Both the position numbers and the translations under genes were made by a program. DNA of 13,240 bases from Bacteriovoracaceae bacterium UBA7317. Its GTDB lineage: Bacteria; Bdellovibrionota; Bacteriovoracia; Bacteriovoracales; Bacteriovoracaceae. Below the pieces are notes generated by a model that was not told where the DNA came from, did no database searches, and was given only the letters and a program-made list of their open reading frames with translations. Positions 7,713 through 13,240 of the stretch are shown piece after piece (position 1 is the stretch's first letter; every line of letters starts with the position of its first letter). The stretch lies in assembly GCA_002474345.1 (NCBI GenBank), contig DKQD01000192.1, positions 1 through 13,240 on the forward strand. Reading direction: 5' to 3'.

Positions 7713-8927
7713 ATGAATCCAATACAGTTATTTAGTTTATTAAGATGGGAAATCGATTATCCGCCGATTCTAAGCGATTCATATCCTATTCATTTAAATA
7801 AAGTTAAGCACCACTTATCAGACCTTCTTTGGACTTCCGGGATTGATTACCCTGAACAGGTGAGTGAAATAAAGGTTTTGATTGAGGCTTTACAAGCCCC
7901 TTCTTATGAAAGGCTTTTAAAAGGGCCTTCACTTTATAGAGTCATAGGCCCTGAATCAGATTTAAGTTATCTAAAAAGGTTAGAGTTTGTCAGTGACTTT
8001 TTGAAGGCCGAAATCTGTCTTATAAAAAGGGAAAACACTTTTAATAAAGAACTTTGGACGTCACTTAATGATTACTACATTCCAAAAAATGAGCGTGCTT
8101 TCAAAAGAGAGCTTATTCAAAATAATGACCATAACAAAAGTCAATTTTATAAGGCATCCGTCATAGAAGATTCCTTGGTTTTAGACTTTGAATCCGATTG
8201 GGTAAAGAAAGATGAACCAAAAAGTGGCGTTTTAAATGGCCCTTTTAGTGCATATTCAAAGGAAGAAAAGGACCTTATTACTAAAAAAGTTAAAGACGCC
8301 TTGGAAATTATAAATAAAACGGCCCCAGTTGCCGGAAAACTTATTAAAAATTTTACTAAGGTCATTCAGTTTAGAAAAAAAGAAAAAACAGGAATCAGTA
8401 GTGAGCAAGTTCCAAGAGAAATTGGCACTATAAGGATCTCTAATGCCCATAAGGAAGAAATGACTCTTTTAAACCTTATGGATTACCTGATCCATGAGTC
8501 ACTTCATAACTTTCTTTGTATTTACGAAAATAACTTTCTTAAATTCGCTGTTTACGAAAGAAATTTAAAAGTAAGGCCTGTTTCACCGTGGTCGGGAAAT
8601 GCTATCCCTCATATGGCCTTTACCCACGCTGTTTTCATTTACTTTGGTCTCTACTCATTTTTTGAAGAGTTAGAAAGCGTGGTTTTGAAAAAACCTGAAT
8701 CTTTAGGCCAATCGATAGACCTTAAAGAGGTAAGAGAAAAAATGCTGAATGTTTCATTTGGATTTAGAAGAGGTCCCCAAATAAGAGAATACCTTAAAGG
8801 CATAGGACAAACAGATGAATCCATATTAAACCTTTGGGACCTTTTTAAAAAAGATATCGATGAATCTTGCGATGCTAAATTAAAAAATCAAAAGGAAAAG
8901 AAAAAGTTTATTGAATTAGTTTCATAA
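7713..8927 (+). CDS. HExxH-motif putative peptide-modifying hydroxylase (mod_HExxH-like)
   Basis: The protein has 404 residues, no signal peptide and no membrane segments, so it is cytoplasmic. The ATG at 7713 follows AAGAGGTG closely. H261-E-S-L-H265 sits in LMDYLIHESLHNFL. Then come SPW (291-293) and a hydrophobic helix with H305 (MAFTHAVFIYFGLYSFFE). This HExxH, SPW, later-His layout is that of HExxH-motif putative peptide modification proteins, which include Fe(II)/2-oxoglutarate peptide beta-hydroxylases acting on ribosomal peptides. H261, H265 and H305 would be the metal ligands. The N-terminal 200 residues are helical and variable, probably for peptide binding. The next gene encodes a small secreted Asn-rich protein, a plausible substrate. 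The main alternative is an unrelated zinc protease-like protein. The family call is fairly strong; the substrate is inference. Confidence 0.65.
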   Translation: MNPIQLFSLLRWEIDYPPILSDSYPIHLNKVKHHLSDLLWTSGIDYPEQVSEIKVLIEALQAPSYERLLKGPSLYRVIGPESDLSYLKRLEFVSDFLKAEICLIKRENTFNKELWTSLNDYYIPKNERAFKRELIQNNDHNKSQFYKASVIEDSLVLDFESDWVKKDEPKSGVLNGPFSAYSKEEKDLITKKVKDALEIINKTAPVAGKLIKNFTKVIQFRKKEKTGISSEQVPREIGTIRISNAHKEEMTLLNLMDYLIHESLHNFLCIYENNFLKFAVYERNLKVRPVSPWSGNAIPHMAFTHAVFIYFGLYSFFEELESVVLKKPESLGQSIDLKEVREKMLNVSFGFRRGPQIREYLKGIGQTDESILNLWDLFKKDIDESCDAKLKNQKEKKKFIELVS

Positions 8928-8940
8928 AAATAATGTCAAG

Positions 8941-8960
8941 TCGTTTACATAAGTAAATGA
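8941..8960 (+). promoter_or_regulatory. palindromic element upstream of the Asn-rich peptide gene
   Basis: TTTAC-ATAA-GTAAA, extended by C-G and T-A pairs around a G-U wobble, gives an 8-bp inverted repeat starting 14 nt past the hydroxylase stop. No T-run follows, so it does not look like a terminator. It fits a dimeric regulator's operator, with TTTACA doubling as a possible -35 box. No convincing -10 follows at the right spacing. Confidence 0.35.
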
Positions 8961-8973
8961 ATATTAACCAAAC

Positions 8974-9010
8974 GGGACCCAAATTTTCTAAAACTGGGTT
9001 ATAAGGGTCT
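8974..9010 (+). promoter_or_regulatory. competing stem arms in the leader of the Asn-rich peptide gene
   Basis: The segment GGGACCCA (8974-8981) can pair with TGGGT (8995-8999), enclosing a TTTT-CT-AAAA inner pairing, or through GACCC with GGGTC (9005-9009). Only one can form at a time. It lies 39 nt or more before the start codon of the peptide gene. This could set partial termination or mRNA processing between the hydroxylase and the peptide. A TATAAG at 9000-9005 could instead be a -10 box. Confidence 0.3.
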
Positions 9011-9048
9011 CAAGGATTAATGAAAATCCAAAACAAAAGGAGAAAGAA

Positions 9049-9387
9049 ATGAAAAAGTCAAAAAAAATGAAAGTAGCCTCGGCCCTAGCAGTCTTATCAA
9101 TTGTTGGAACTTTAACGTCAACGGCTTCCGCCAACCCACACTTTCGTAGAGGTTCAAGTATTGACATAAAAAAAACCTCTAGAACATCAACTTTTGCTCC
9201 AAAGCTCACTGAGAGGGAGAGAAGAATTTCTAGAACTGGCTCTAGGTCTTGTGGAATTATTTTTGTAAACCATAACAACAATAATAACAACAATAACAAT
9301 AACAACAACTCTTCATCTATGGTAAGGACTTCAGGTTCTTTTGGAACGTCATTTTCAGGTTTTGACAGGGACGGATTCGGTTTCTAA
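9049..9387 (+). CDS. small secreted Asn-rich protein, candidate modified-peptide precursor
   Basis: The protein has 112 residues and follows the strongest ribosome binding site in the window (AAAAGGAGA, about 6 nt from ATG). Lys-rich MKKSKKMK, a hydrophobic stretch and TASA|NPH form a clear Sec signal peptide (about 1-28). The mature part starts basic and Ser/Thr-rich with many Arg, then has a single Cys (C68, SRSCGIIF), His75, twelve Asn (76-87), and a Ser/Gly/Phe tail ending DGFGF. It belongs to no family I know. Its position just after the HExxH enzyme and its own terminator (9403-9437) make it look like a highly expressed export product. The poly-Asn run or the aromatic tail may be the modified core. 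By analogy with SdpC it may be cleaved after export with help from the SdpA/SdpB-like products. A structural or surface protein remains possible. Confidence 0.75.
   Translation: MKKSKKMKVASALAVLSIVGTLTSTASANPHFRRGSSIDIKKTSRTSTFAPKLTERERRISRTGSRSCGIIFVNHNNNNNNNNNNNNSSSMVRTSGSFGTSFSGFDRDGFGF
9274..9309 (+). repeat. poly-asparagine codon run (12 AAC/AAT)
   Basis: Twelve consecutive Asn codons mix AAC (8) and AAT (4) irregularly, preceded by AAC CAT. The mixing suggests selection for Asn rather than recent slippage of one trinucleotide, although such runs still change length easily. Confidence 0.9.
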
Positions 9388-9402
9388 TTCACTCTTTATT
9401 AT

Positions 9403-9437
9403 GGGCCGGATGGTTGCCAAAAAAGGCATTCCGGCCC
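9403..9437 (+). terminator. strong intrinsic terminator after the Asn-rich peptide gene
   Basis: GGGCCGGA pairs with TCCGGCCC. Inside, TGCC pairs with GGCA around an A6 loop. A T/C-rich tract follows. It begins 15 nt past the stop codon. It separates the peptide gene from the downstream operon and suggests that the peptide is made from its own, probably more abundant, message. Confidence 0.8.
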
Positions 9438-9570
9438 TCTCTTCCTTTAATCCTTTTATCATTATTAATGCCTCAATAAAAAAAATTTATAAATAAAAAG
9501 TGCCAGTTTCACTATACACAATTGTAAATATTAAAAGGGTTTAGCGCCTATGAATAAATTTTAGAAAGTG

Positions 9571-9576
9571 TATAAA
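9571..9576 (+). promoter_or_regulatory. possible -10 box for the four-gene operon
   Basis: TATAAA lies 31 nt before the ATG at 9608, without a good -35 box. The terminator at 9403-9437 implies that a promoter is needed in 9438-9607. A second candidate, TATACA at 9513-9518, is no better. The rest of that stretch is AT-rich and otherwise empty. Confidence 0.3.
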
Positions 9577-9607
9577 TGAAGAAAAAAAACAATGGGAGCA
9601 CCAAGAA

Positions 9608-10492
9608 ATGATTTTAATTTTAACCTACGATTTGAAATTTGATGAAGCAGCAAGGTGCTTAGACGGTATTACGATAGACGGGCATAAAAAAGTTCATACG
9701 CTAACTTTAAACAATCTCTTGAATTCTTGTGAATTTAGTTTTTACAAAGAGGGGTCTGAAACATACGTCAAAGGAACTTTACCAAACGGCCTAGAATTTG
9801 ACGGTAAAAAGGATATTTTATTAAATAGGGCCTTATCCTTTGAAAAATTGTCAATCGATAATAGGCCCATTAAAGAACCAACCAGAAAAGAGTTTCAATT
9901 ATTTCTCATAAGTTTTCTAAAGGGCTTTAAAAAGAAGACGTCTCTTCCGGGTCTATACTCACTTTGTGGTGATAAGCTTCCTCTAAATCTTCAGTGGCAC
10001 CACCTTAAAAATCAAGCGGGTCTCGATTTATCCTATCCTGATTTTGAATACAGTTTTGGCTACGACACTCCTCAAATAGAGGGCCTTAAAAAGCCTGTCT
10101 TTACACAACCCGATAACTACTACTATTGGAAATCGGAAAAAAATGACAAACCGAGGTGGAATTCTTTTATCATCGATAAACCTGAGGGGTTGCCGATCGT
10201 TTCTTACTTTTCAGGATCCTGTATTTCGGTTCAGGCCTTTGATGAAAGTCAAAAAATAGAAGAAAGCATAATAAATAAAATAAAAGAATACACTTCAGTC
10301 ATTAAAAAACAGTTTAATTACTTTATGGGTGAAATGGTCTTTTTTTTAGAAAATGAAAATTTAAAATTTGGGTTTATTTCACCCTTATTTAAAATATCGG
10401 CCCAATATCAAGGACTCCCTTCCACCCTTAAAACGGGCCTTTTAGATTATGTGAGAGGGCATGAATTAGAAAAAGAGGAAAAAATAAAATGA
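9608..10492 (+). CDS. divergent ATP-grasp-like protein related to graspetide maturases
   Basis: The protein has 294 residues and follows GGGAG 9 nt upstream. The order of segments follows RiPP ATP-grasp ligases such as MdnC/MvdD. The pre-ATP-grasp domain is ILILTYDLKFDEAARCLDG, a strand-rich part, then KKDILLNRAL where maturases have a VWLRR-like strand. A helix and SLPGLYSLCGDKLPLNLQ follow, then HHLKNQAGLDLSYPDF, like the KL...AGL.IP step. The C-terminus has FNYFMGEMVFFLENENLKF then GFISP, where active enzymes have a metal-binding E-x-N-P. That Glu/Asn pair is absent, and the Lys and Arg residues of the ATP site are not evident. It is also somewhat short (about 320 is usual). I infer a catalytically altered or dead homologue, perhaps kept to bind the precursor peptide. 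It is first in an operon overlapping the next gene by 4 nt. Confidence 0.5.
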   Translation: MILILTYDLKFDEAARCLDGITIDGHKKVHTLTLNNLLNSCEFSFYKEGSETYVKGTLPNGLEFDGKKDILLNRALSFEKLSIDNRPIKEPTRKEFQLFLISFLKGFKKKTSLPGLYSLCGDKLPLNLQWHHLKNQAGLDLSYPDFEYSFGYDTPQIEGLKKPVFTQPDNYYYWKSEKNDKPRWNSFIIDKPEGLPIVSYFSGSCISVQAFDESQKIEESIINKIKEYTSVIKKQFNYFMGEMVFFLENENLKFGFISPLFKISAQYQGLPSTLKTGLLDYVRGHELEKEEKIK

Positions 10493-11070
10493 GGCGCTAT
10501 TTCATAAGCATGATAACTCTAACTATTTGTTTTTATCATATACTCATGGTCGTTGTTAATGCCTCTCCAAACAGCTTAATTAAGGCCTATTTAGGAAAAG
10601 AGGCCCAAAATTATACGGGAAAACTTTTTGCTCAAAAGGGAGAGCTCTTTGCTCCACACCCTGCTTTTTTCTCTCTTATTTTTAAAATAAGGTGTGTTGA
10701 ACCGAAAGGTACCTCTCCTTGGTTTTCACCTTTAAAGAAAATTCAGAAAGATCATTATAGTAATAGACTGGCCGGTAAGGAGAAAATTCTTTTCCTCTAT
10801 CAAAACCCTATAAGGCAAATTGTAGGGCTTATTGAAGAAAAAAGAGAGAATTGTAAAAATATAACAAAAGAGCAGTGTAAAGAATATGTCTCTAAAGAAG
10901 TCATAAGAGAACCGAGCTTTCGTTTTTTATCAAAATATGCCTCCAAAAAGTGCAGTGATTGGGAAATGGTCTTAGGTAAGAAGTACCCTCACTTTTATTC
11001 AAAAGAAAAAAAGAGCACGAGGTGGGATTTGATTGAAAAGTACTCTTTTAATAAAGAAGGTTTAAAATGA
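10489..11070 (+). CDS. SdpA/DUF5819-like membrane-anchored protein
   Basis: The protein has 193 residues. Its ATG overlaps the previous stop (ATGA) with AGAGGA just upstream, indicating coupled translation. An N-terminal hydrophobic segment (about 4-25) should anchor it in the inner membrane. A helix and then LFAPHP (53-58) follow. A short motif of this kind, usually W.MFAPNP, marks SdpA and DUF5819-type proteins encoded beside HTTM/SdpB proteins. The C-terminal part has four Cys (69, 122, 130, 155), able to form two disulfides if periplasmic, and is rich in Lys. In Bacillus, SdpA and SdpB together convert pro-SdpC to an active toxic peptide, though the chemistry is unclear. The neighbouring HTTM gene strengthens this call. 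Similarity outside the motif is weak, so the exact family is uncertain. Confidence 0.5.
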   Translation: MRRYFISMITLTICFYHILMVVVNASPNSLIKAYLGKEAQNYTGKLFAQKGELFAPHPAFFSLIFKIRCVEPKGTSPWFSPLKKIQKDHYSNRLAGKEKILFLYQNPIRQIVGLIEEKRENCKNITKEQCKEYVSKEVIREPSFRFLSKYASKKCSDWEMVLGKKYPHFYSKEKKSTRWDLIEKYSFNKEGLK

Positions 11071-11981
11071 GCTTATTAATTGATTTAAAAAACTTTATAG
11101 GAAACTTTTCATTAGAAGAGGTAAACCCTAAAGTCAAAAAGCTTTTTAGAGTATGCCTTTTATCCTTTACGTTCATTCACACCTTGACTATCTTGGCCTA
11201 TAAGAAGTGGCTTCTTTCACCAGAGGGCATAAGCTTAAGTTTGGAAATGGCGCCTAAGGCCCAAGGCTTGAACCTGTTTTCGCTTTTATCGATGGAATCG
11301 GTGAGGCCTTTTGTTGGTGTTTTCTTCTTTTTTCAAATTGTCTCAATTATTTTGGCCATGCGGGGGAAGTTCTCGATCATAACGAACTTTTTGGTTTTAT
11401 TTTTCACTTTAAATTTAAACACATTAATCCAGCCTATTTTAGATGGAGGAAATCAGGTTTCAGTGATCCTCCTCTTTTTTAATTGCTTTTTAAAGACTTC
11501 CCAAAATAATGAGAAGAAAGCTTCATTCATAAATGAAATAAGGACAAGTCTATCTAATGGTGCCTTTTACATTATTAAGGCTCATATCATTTTCCTCTAT
11601 ATAACGGCGGCGGTTTCAAAGTTAAACGGCCCTTTGTGGAAAAGCGGCATGTCTTTATACTATATCCTTCAGTCAAATGAGTTTGGGCACCCGCTTATTT
11701 TTAATAATATTCATGTACTTGAAATGCCCTTAACCTTTTTAACCTATTTTACATTATTATTTCAGGTATGTTTGCCCTTCCTTATCCATCATAAGCTGAT
11801 GAGGCTACCCATGATCTTTGTGGGAGTTTTGCTCCACCTGGGTATTGTTTTTACGATGGGTCTTTTTCACTTTGGAACTTTTATGGCCCTTGTTTACGTC
11901 ATTTTTCTAAAAGACAAAGAAATAACTTTTTTACAAAAATTACCTAATAAAATTTTTAAAAGAGGCATTTATGAAAACTAA
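11067..11981 (+). CDS. SdpB/HTTM-domain multi-pass membrane protein
   Basis: The protein has 304 residues and its start overlaps the previous stop by 4 nt. It has several membrane spans: about 25-45, 75-95, 100-125, 165-185, 220-240 and 245-275. The signature segment is AHIIFLYITAAVSKLNGPLW (about 171-191) followed by KSGMSLYYIL, matching the HTTM pattern IYL.SG..KL.G..W..G.AL.Y. The earlier DGGNQVSVILLFF and the late LLHLGIVFTMGLFHF also fit. HTTM proteins resemble the membrane part of vitamin K-dependent gamma-carboxylase. SdpB, in this group, is needed with SdpA to mature the SdpC peptide toxin. Here it probably processes or modifies an exported peptide at the inner membrane. Substrate and reaction are inference. 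Confidence 0.75.
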   Translation: MSLLIDLKNFIGNFSLEEVNPKVKKLFRVCLLSFTFIHTLTILAYKKWLLSPEGISLSLEMAPKAQGLNLFSLLSMESVRPFVGVFFFFQIVSIILAMRGKFSIITNFLVLFFTLNLNTLIQPILDGGNQVSVILLFFNCFLKTSQNNEKKASFINEIRTSLSNGAFYIIKAHIIFLYITAAVSKLNGPLWKSGMSLYYILQSNEFGHPLIFNNIHVLEMPLTFLTYFTLLFQVCLPFLIHHKLMRLPMIFVGVLLHLGIVFTMGLFHFGTFMALVYVIFLKDKEITFLQKLPNKIFKRGIYEN

Positions 11982-12795
11982 ATTATCAATCTTGTTAAAC
12001 CTAATCTTAATTTTATTTATCTTGTTTTCAACCAAAAATGAAGAAGATAAAAGACCTATGAGTGACGGCAACGAAACGATGACATTAACTAAAATATGCG
12101 ATTCTGAAAGTGAAAAACAGGAGCCTAAAGAACTAATTTTAAAGCTTGAGCATAAAATGAAAGAGTTAAAATTATCCCTGGTCCAATCCAATAATTTATA
12201 TATTGGAGAAAAAGGGAGTAACCCTAATAAAACTATCAGTAAAGAGACTGGCAAAGAGGAAAGTGGTGAGGCCAAAGATCAAAAAAGGCGTCCAAGTATA
12301 GGAGATTATCTAAAAAAGCATGAAAAAAAGATGAGAGAATACCTCGTTTTAAATCCTAATCAATATAAGTCGGACCTTACGGCTCTTAAAAATGAATTTA
12401 TGCTTAGGAAAATATTTGGGACCATAAAAGGGGACATCGTCATCCTTGATGAGGTTCTTGATAATAAAGAATTAACTTTCTCCCTTAAAATATCTCGAGT
12501 TAAAGAGGATTCTCAAAAGGTTAAAATGAGGATTAAAATTGTCACCAAGGACGGTCGGATGATCAATGATGATACGGTGATTAAAGATATGAGTTCTTTA
12601 AAAGAGGATATGGCCAATGAAAATAGGATTGTGATCGACCTTTATGATGTCACGTATATCGCCTTAGACTTAATTGAAGAGAAAAATGTTTGGAAGGGGC
12701 AGCTCTTTCAAAAGAACAATCAGGGACCTTTTAAATTGTATGGAATTATGAATTATCTTGTCATGGATGAAGAGTACGATGAGGGCAATTCATAA
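11971..12795 (+). CDS. bitopic membrane protein of unknown function, last gene of the operon
   Basis: The protein has 274 residues. The ATG at 11971 overlaps the HTTM gene by 11 nt and follows AGAGG at a good distance. A membrane anchor (LSILLNLILILFILFS, about 5-20) is followed by a charged, low-complexity linker rich in Glu and Lys (about 21-130), including a helix with LEHKMKELKL. The C-terminal half (about 145-270) is predicted alpha/beta with strands such as DIVILDEVL, KVKMRIKIV, NRIVIDLYDVTYIALDL and a very acidic end. I recognise no family. Its place in a tightly overlapping operon ties it to the peptide system as a scaffold, partner of the HTTM protein, or immunity protein. Nothing in the sequence decides among these. 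Confidence 0.75.
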   Translation: MKTKLSILLNLILILFILFSTKNEEDKRPMSDGNETMTLTKICDSESEKQEPKELILKLEHKMKELKLSLVQSNNLYIGEKGSNPNKTISKETGKEESGEAKDQKRRPSIGDYLKKHEKKMREYLVLNPNQYKSDLTALKNEFMLRKIFGTIKGDIVILDEVLDNKELTFSLKISRVKEDSQKVKMRIKIVTKDGRMINDDTVIKDMSSLKEDMANENRIVIDLYDVTYIALDLIEEKNVWKGQLFQKNNQGPFKLYGIMNYLVMDEEYDEGNS

Positions 12796-12888
12796 TAATT
12801 TTTTAACCTTTTGTAAGAGTATGGGACTTGGTTTGAAGTATTTAACTTTGAAAAAGAATGAAATTCAAATTTGAAGCGTATCATCAAA

Positions 12889-12918
12889 TTTTTAAAAGCT
12901 TTTTAAATCTTTTAAAAA
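12889..12918. terminator. AT-only hairpin after the operon (weak terminator candidate)
   Basis: TTTTTAAAAG pairs with CTTTTAAAAA around a 10-nt loop. It lacks a GC core and a following T-run, and lies 94 nt past the stop at 12795. A perfect TTCAAATTTGAA palindrome lies just before it (12864-12875). The rest of 12796-12946 is AT-rich and empty. Confidence 0.3.
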
Positions 12919-12925
12919 AGGGAGT

Positions 12926-12952
12926 TTGTTTTTTATAACCTTCCTTTATAAT
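12926..12952 (+). promoter_or_regulatory. promoter for the small DHp-like gene
   Basis: A perfect TATAAT -10 box lies at 12947-12952, with a weak -35 (TTGTTT at 12926-12931) at 15-nt spacing. Transcription would begin about 30 nt before the GTG start. Confidence 0.45.
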
Positions 12953-12989
12953 AGTATTTTAAGAAGAAACCTATGAATGGAATTTTAAA

Positions 12990-13208
12990 GTGGCGCCAAA
13001 AGACAAGAAAGAAATTGAATTTATTCACGATATTAGTAATCAAGTCGTTATAGCTCAAGGTGGTGCTGGCTTTGTTTTATCCCGTCTTCAAAAGAAAAAT
13101 AAATTTGAAGAGGATGAACTAGAGTCCTTAAAAAAAATAGTTGACGCTATATCACAAATTAGTCAATTAATTCACGATCAAAAAAGTCGGTTTAGGGCCT
13201 CAAGTTAA
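12990..13208 (+). CDS. small stand-alone histidine-kinase DHp-like protein
   Basis: The protein has 72 residues. GTG at 12990 is the only usual start in frame, since a stop lies at 12975. No clear ribosome binding site precedes it. The sequence IEFIHDISNQVVIAQGGAGF (residues 10-29) resembles the H-box of histidine kinases (HDxxN with H13 as phospho-acceptor). A second helix, ELESLKKIVDAISQISQLI, completes a two-helix DHp hairpin. No ATPase domain or sensor is attached, and the protein ends soon after. It could be a phosphotransfer protein in a phosphorelay, or an inhibitor that pairs with a kinase. A translation start inside the overlapping ATG frame at 12974 was considered but is out of frame. 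The function is inference from motif likeness. Confidence 0.6.
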   Translation: MAPKDKKEIEFIHDISNQVVIAQGGAGFVLSRLQKKNKFEEDELESLKKIVDAISQISQLIHDQKSRFRASS

Positions 13209-13240
13209 ATATGTTCCTCTCACTGAAATAAGCGGTTTTT

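Noticed and set aside
8988..9308. Minus-strand frame starting with a run of leucines
   Set aside because: The Leu run is the antisense reading of the Asn codons in the secreted peptide gene, which has a signal peptide, a strong ribosome binding site and a terminator.
9274..9309. CRISPR-like or slippage-only trinucleotide array
   Set aside because: It is one short in-frame Asn codon run with irregular AAC/AAT mixing and no spacers. It is better explained as part of the protein.
11940..12275. 111-residue minus-strand open frame
   Set aside because: It overlaps the HTTM gene end and the bitopic protein gene, both in a coupled operon. It has no domain or start signal of its own.
1..13240. tRNA, rRNA, insertion-sequence transposase or CRISPR array
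   Set aside because: I found no cloverleaf-like stretch, rRNA core sequence, transposase motif (DDE or HUH) or regularly spaced direct repeats on either strand by eye.

Overview
The window is low-GC bacterial DNA with Gram-negative traits: Sec signal peptides, a predicted outer-membrane barrel ending in Phe, and a solute-binding protein. AGAGG-type ribosome binding sites precede most genes. A long Rhs/YD-repeat protein, an orphan periplasmic binding protein and a tiny stand-alone histidine-kinase-like DHp helix pair together resemble Bdellovibrionota (Bacteriovorax/Bdellovibrio-like). That assignment is inference and was not tested by any search.

Region 1 (1-4540) is the 3' part of a giant Rhs/YD-repeat gene entering from the left. 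It carries an inserted beta/gamma-crystallin-like domain, two internal membrane segments, an Rhs core, an Ala/Gly-rich GC-rich hydrophobic stretch and a C-terminus of unknown function. A hairpin terminator follows. Region 2 (4502-5743, minus strand) is a graveyard. It holds a reverse transcriptase with two in-frame stops, a frameshift and a deletion that removed the catalytic YxDD block, followed by a broken small ORF. Region 3 (5870-7600) has a plus-strand extracellular solute-binding protein and a convergent minus-strand outer-membrane-like protein. They share a long hairpin between them.

Region 4 (7713-12795) is the most interesting. A HExxH-type putative peptide hydroxylase is followed by a small secreted protein with a run of 12 Asn and a Gly/Ser/Phe-rich tail, closed by a strong terminator. 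A tightly coupled four-gene operon follows, with every junction overlapping. It encodes a degenerate ATP-grasp (graspetide-maturase-like) protein, an SdpA/DUF5819-like membrane-anchored protein with an FAPHP motif, an SdpB/HTTM multi-pass membrane protein, and a bitopic protein of unknown function. My reading is a hybrid modified-peptide system: a Sec-exported peptide, a possible side-chain hydroxylase, a peptide-recognition protein derived from an ATP-grasp ligase, and an SdpAB-like maturation pair. The family calls rest on motif recognition. Their joint function is inference.

Region 5 (12796-13240) is an AT-rich spacer with a promoter, then a 72-residue protein resembling only the phospho-acceptor helices of a histidine kinase.
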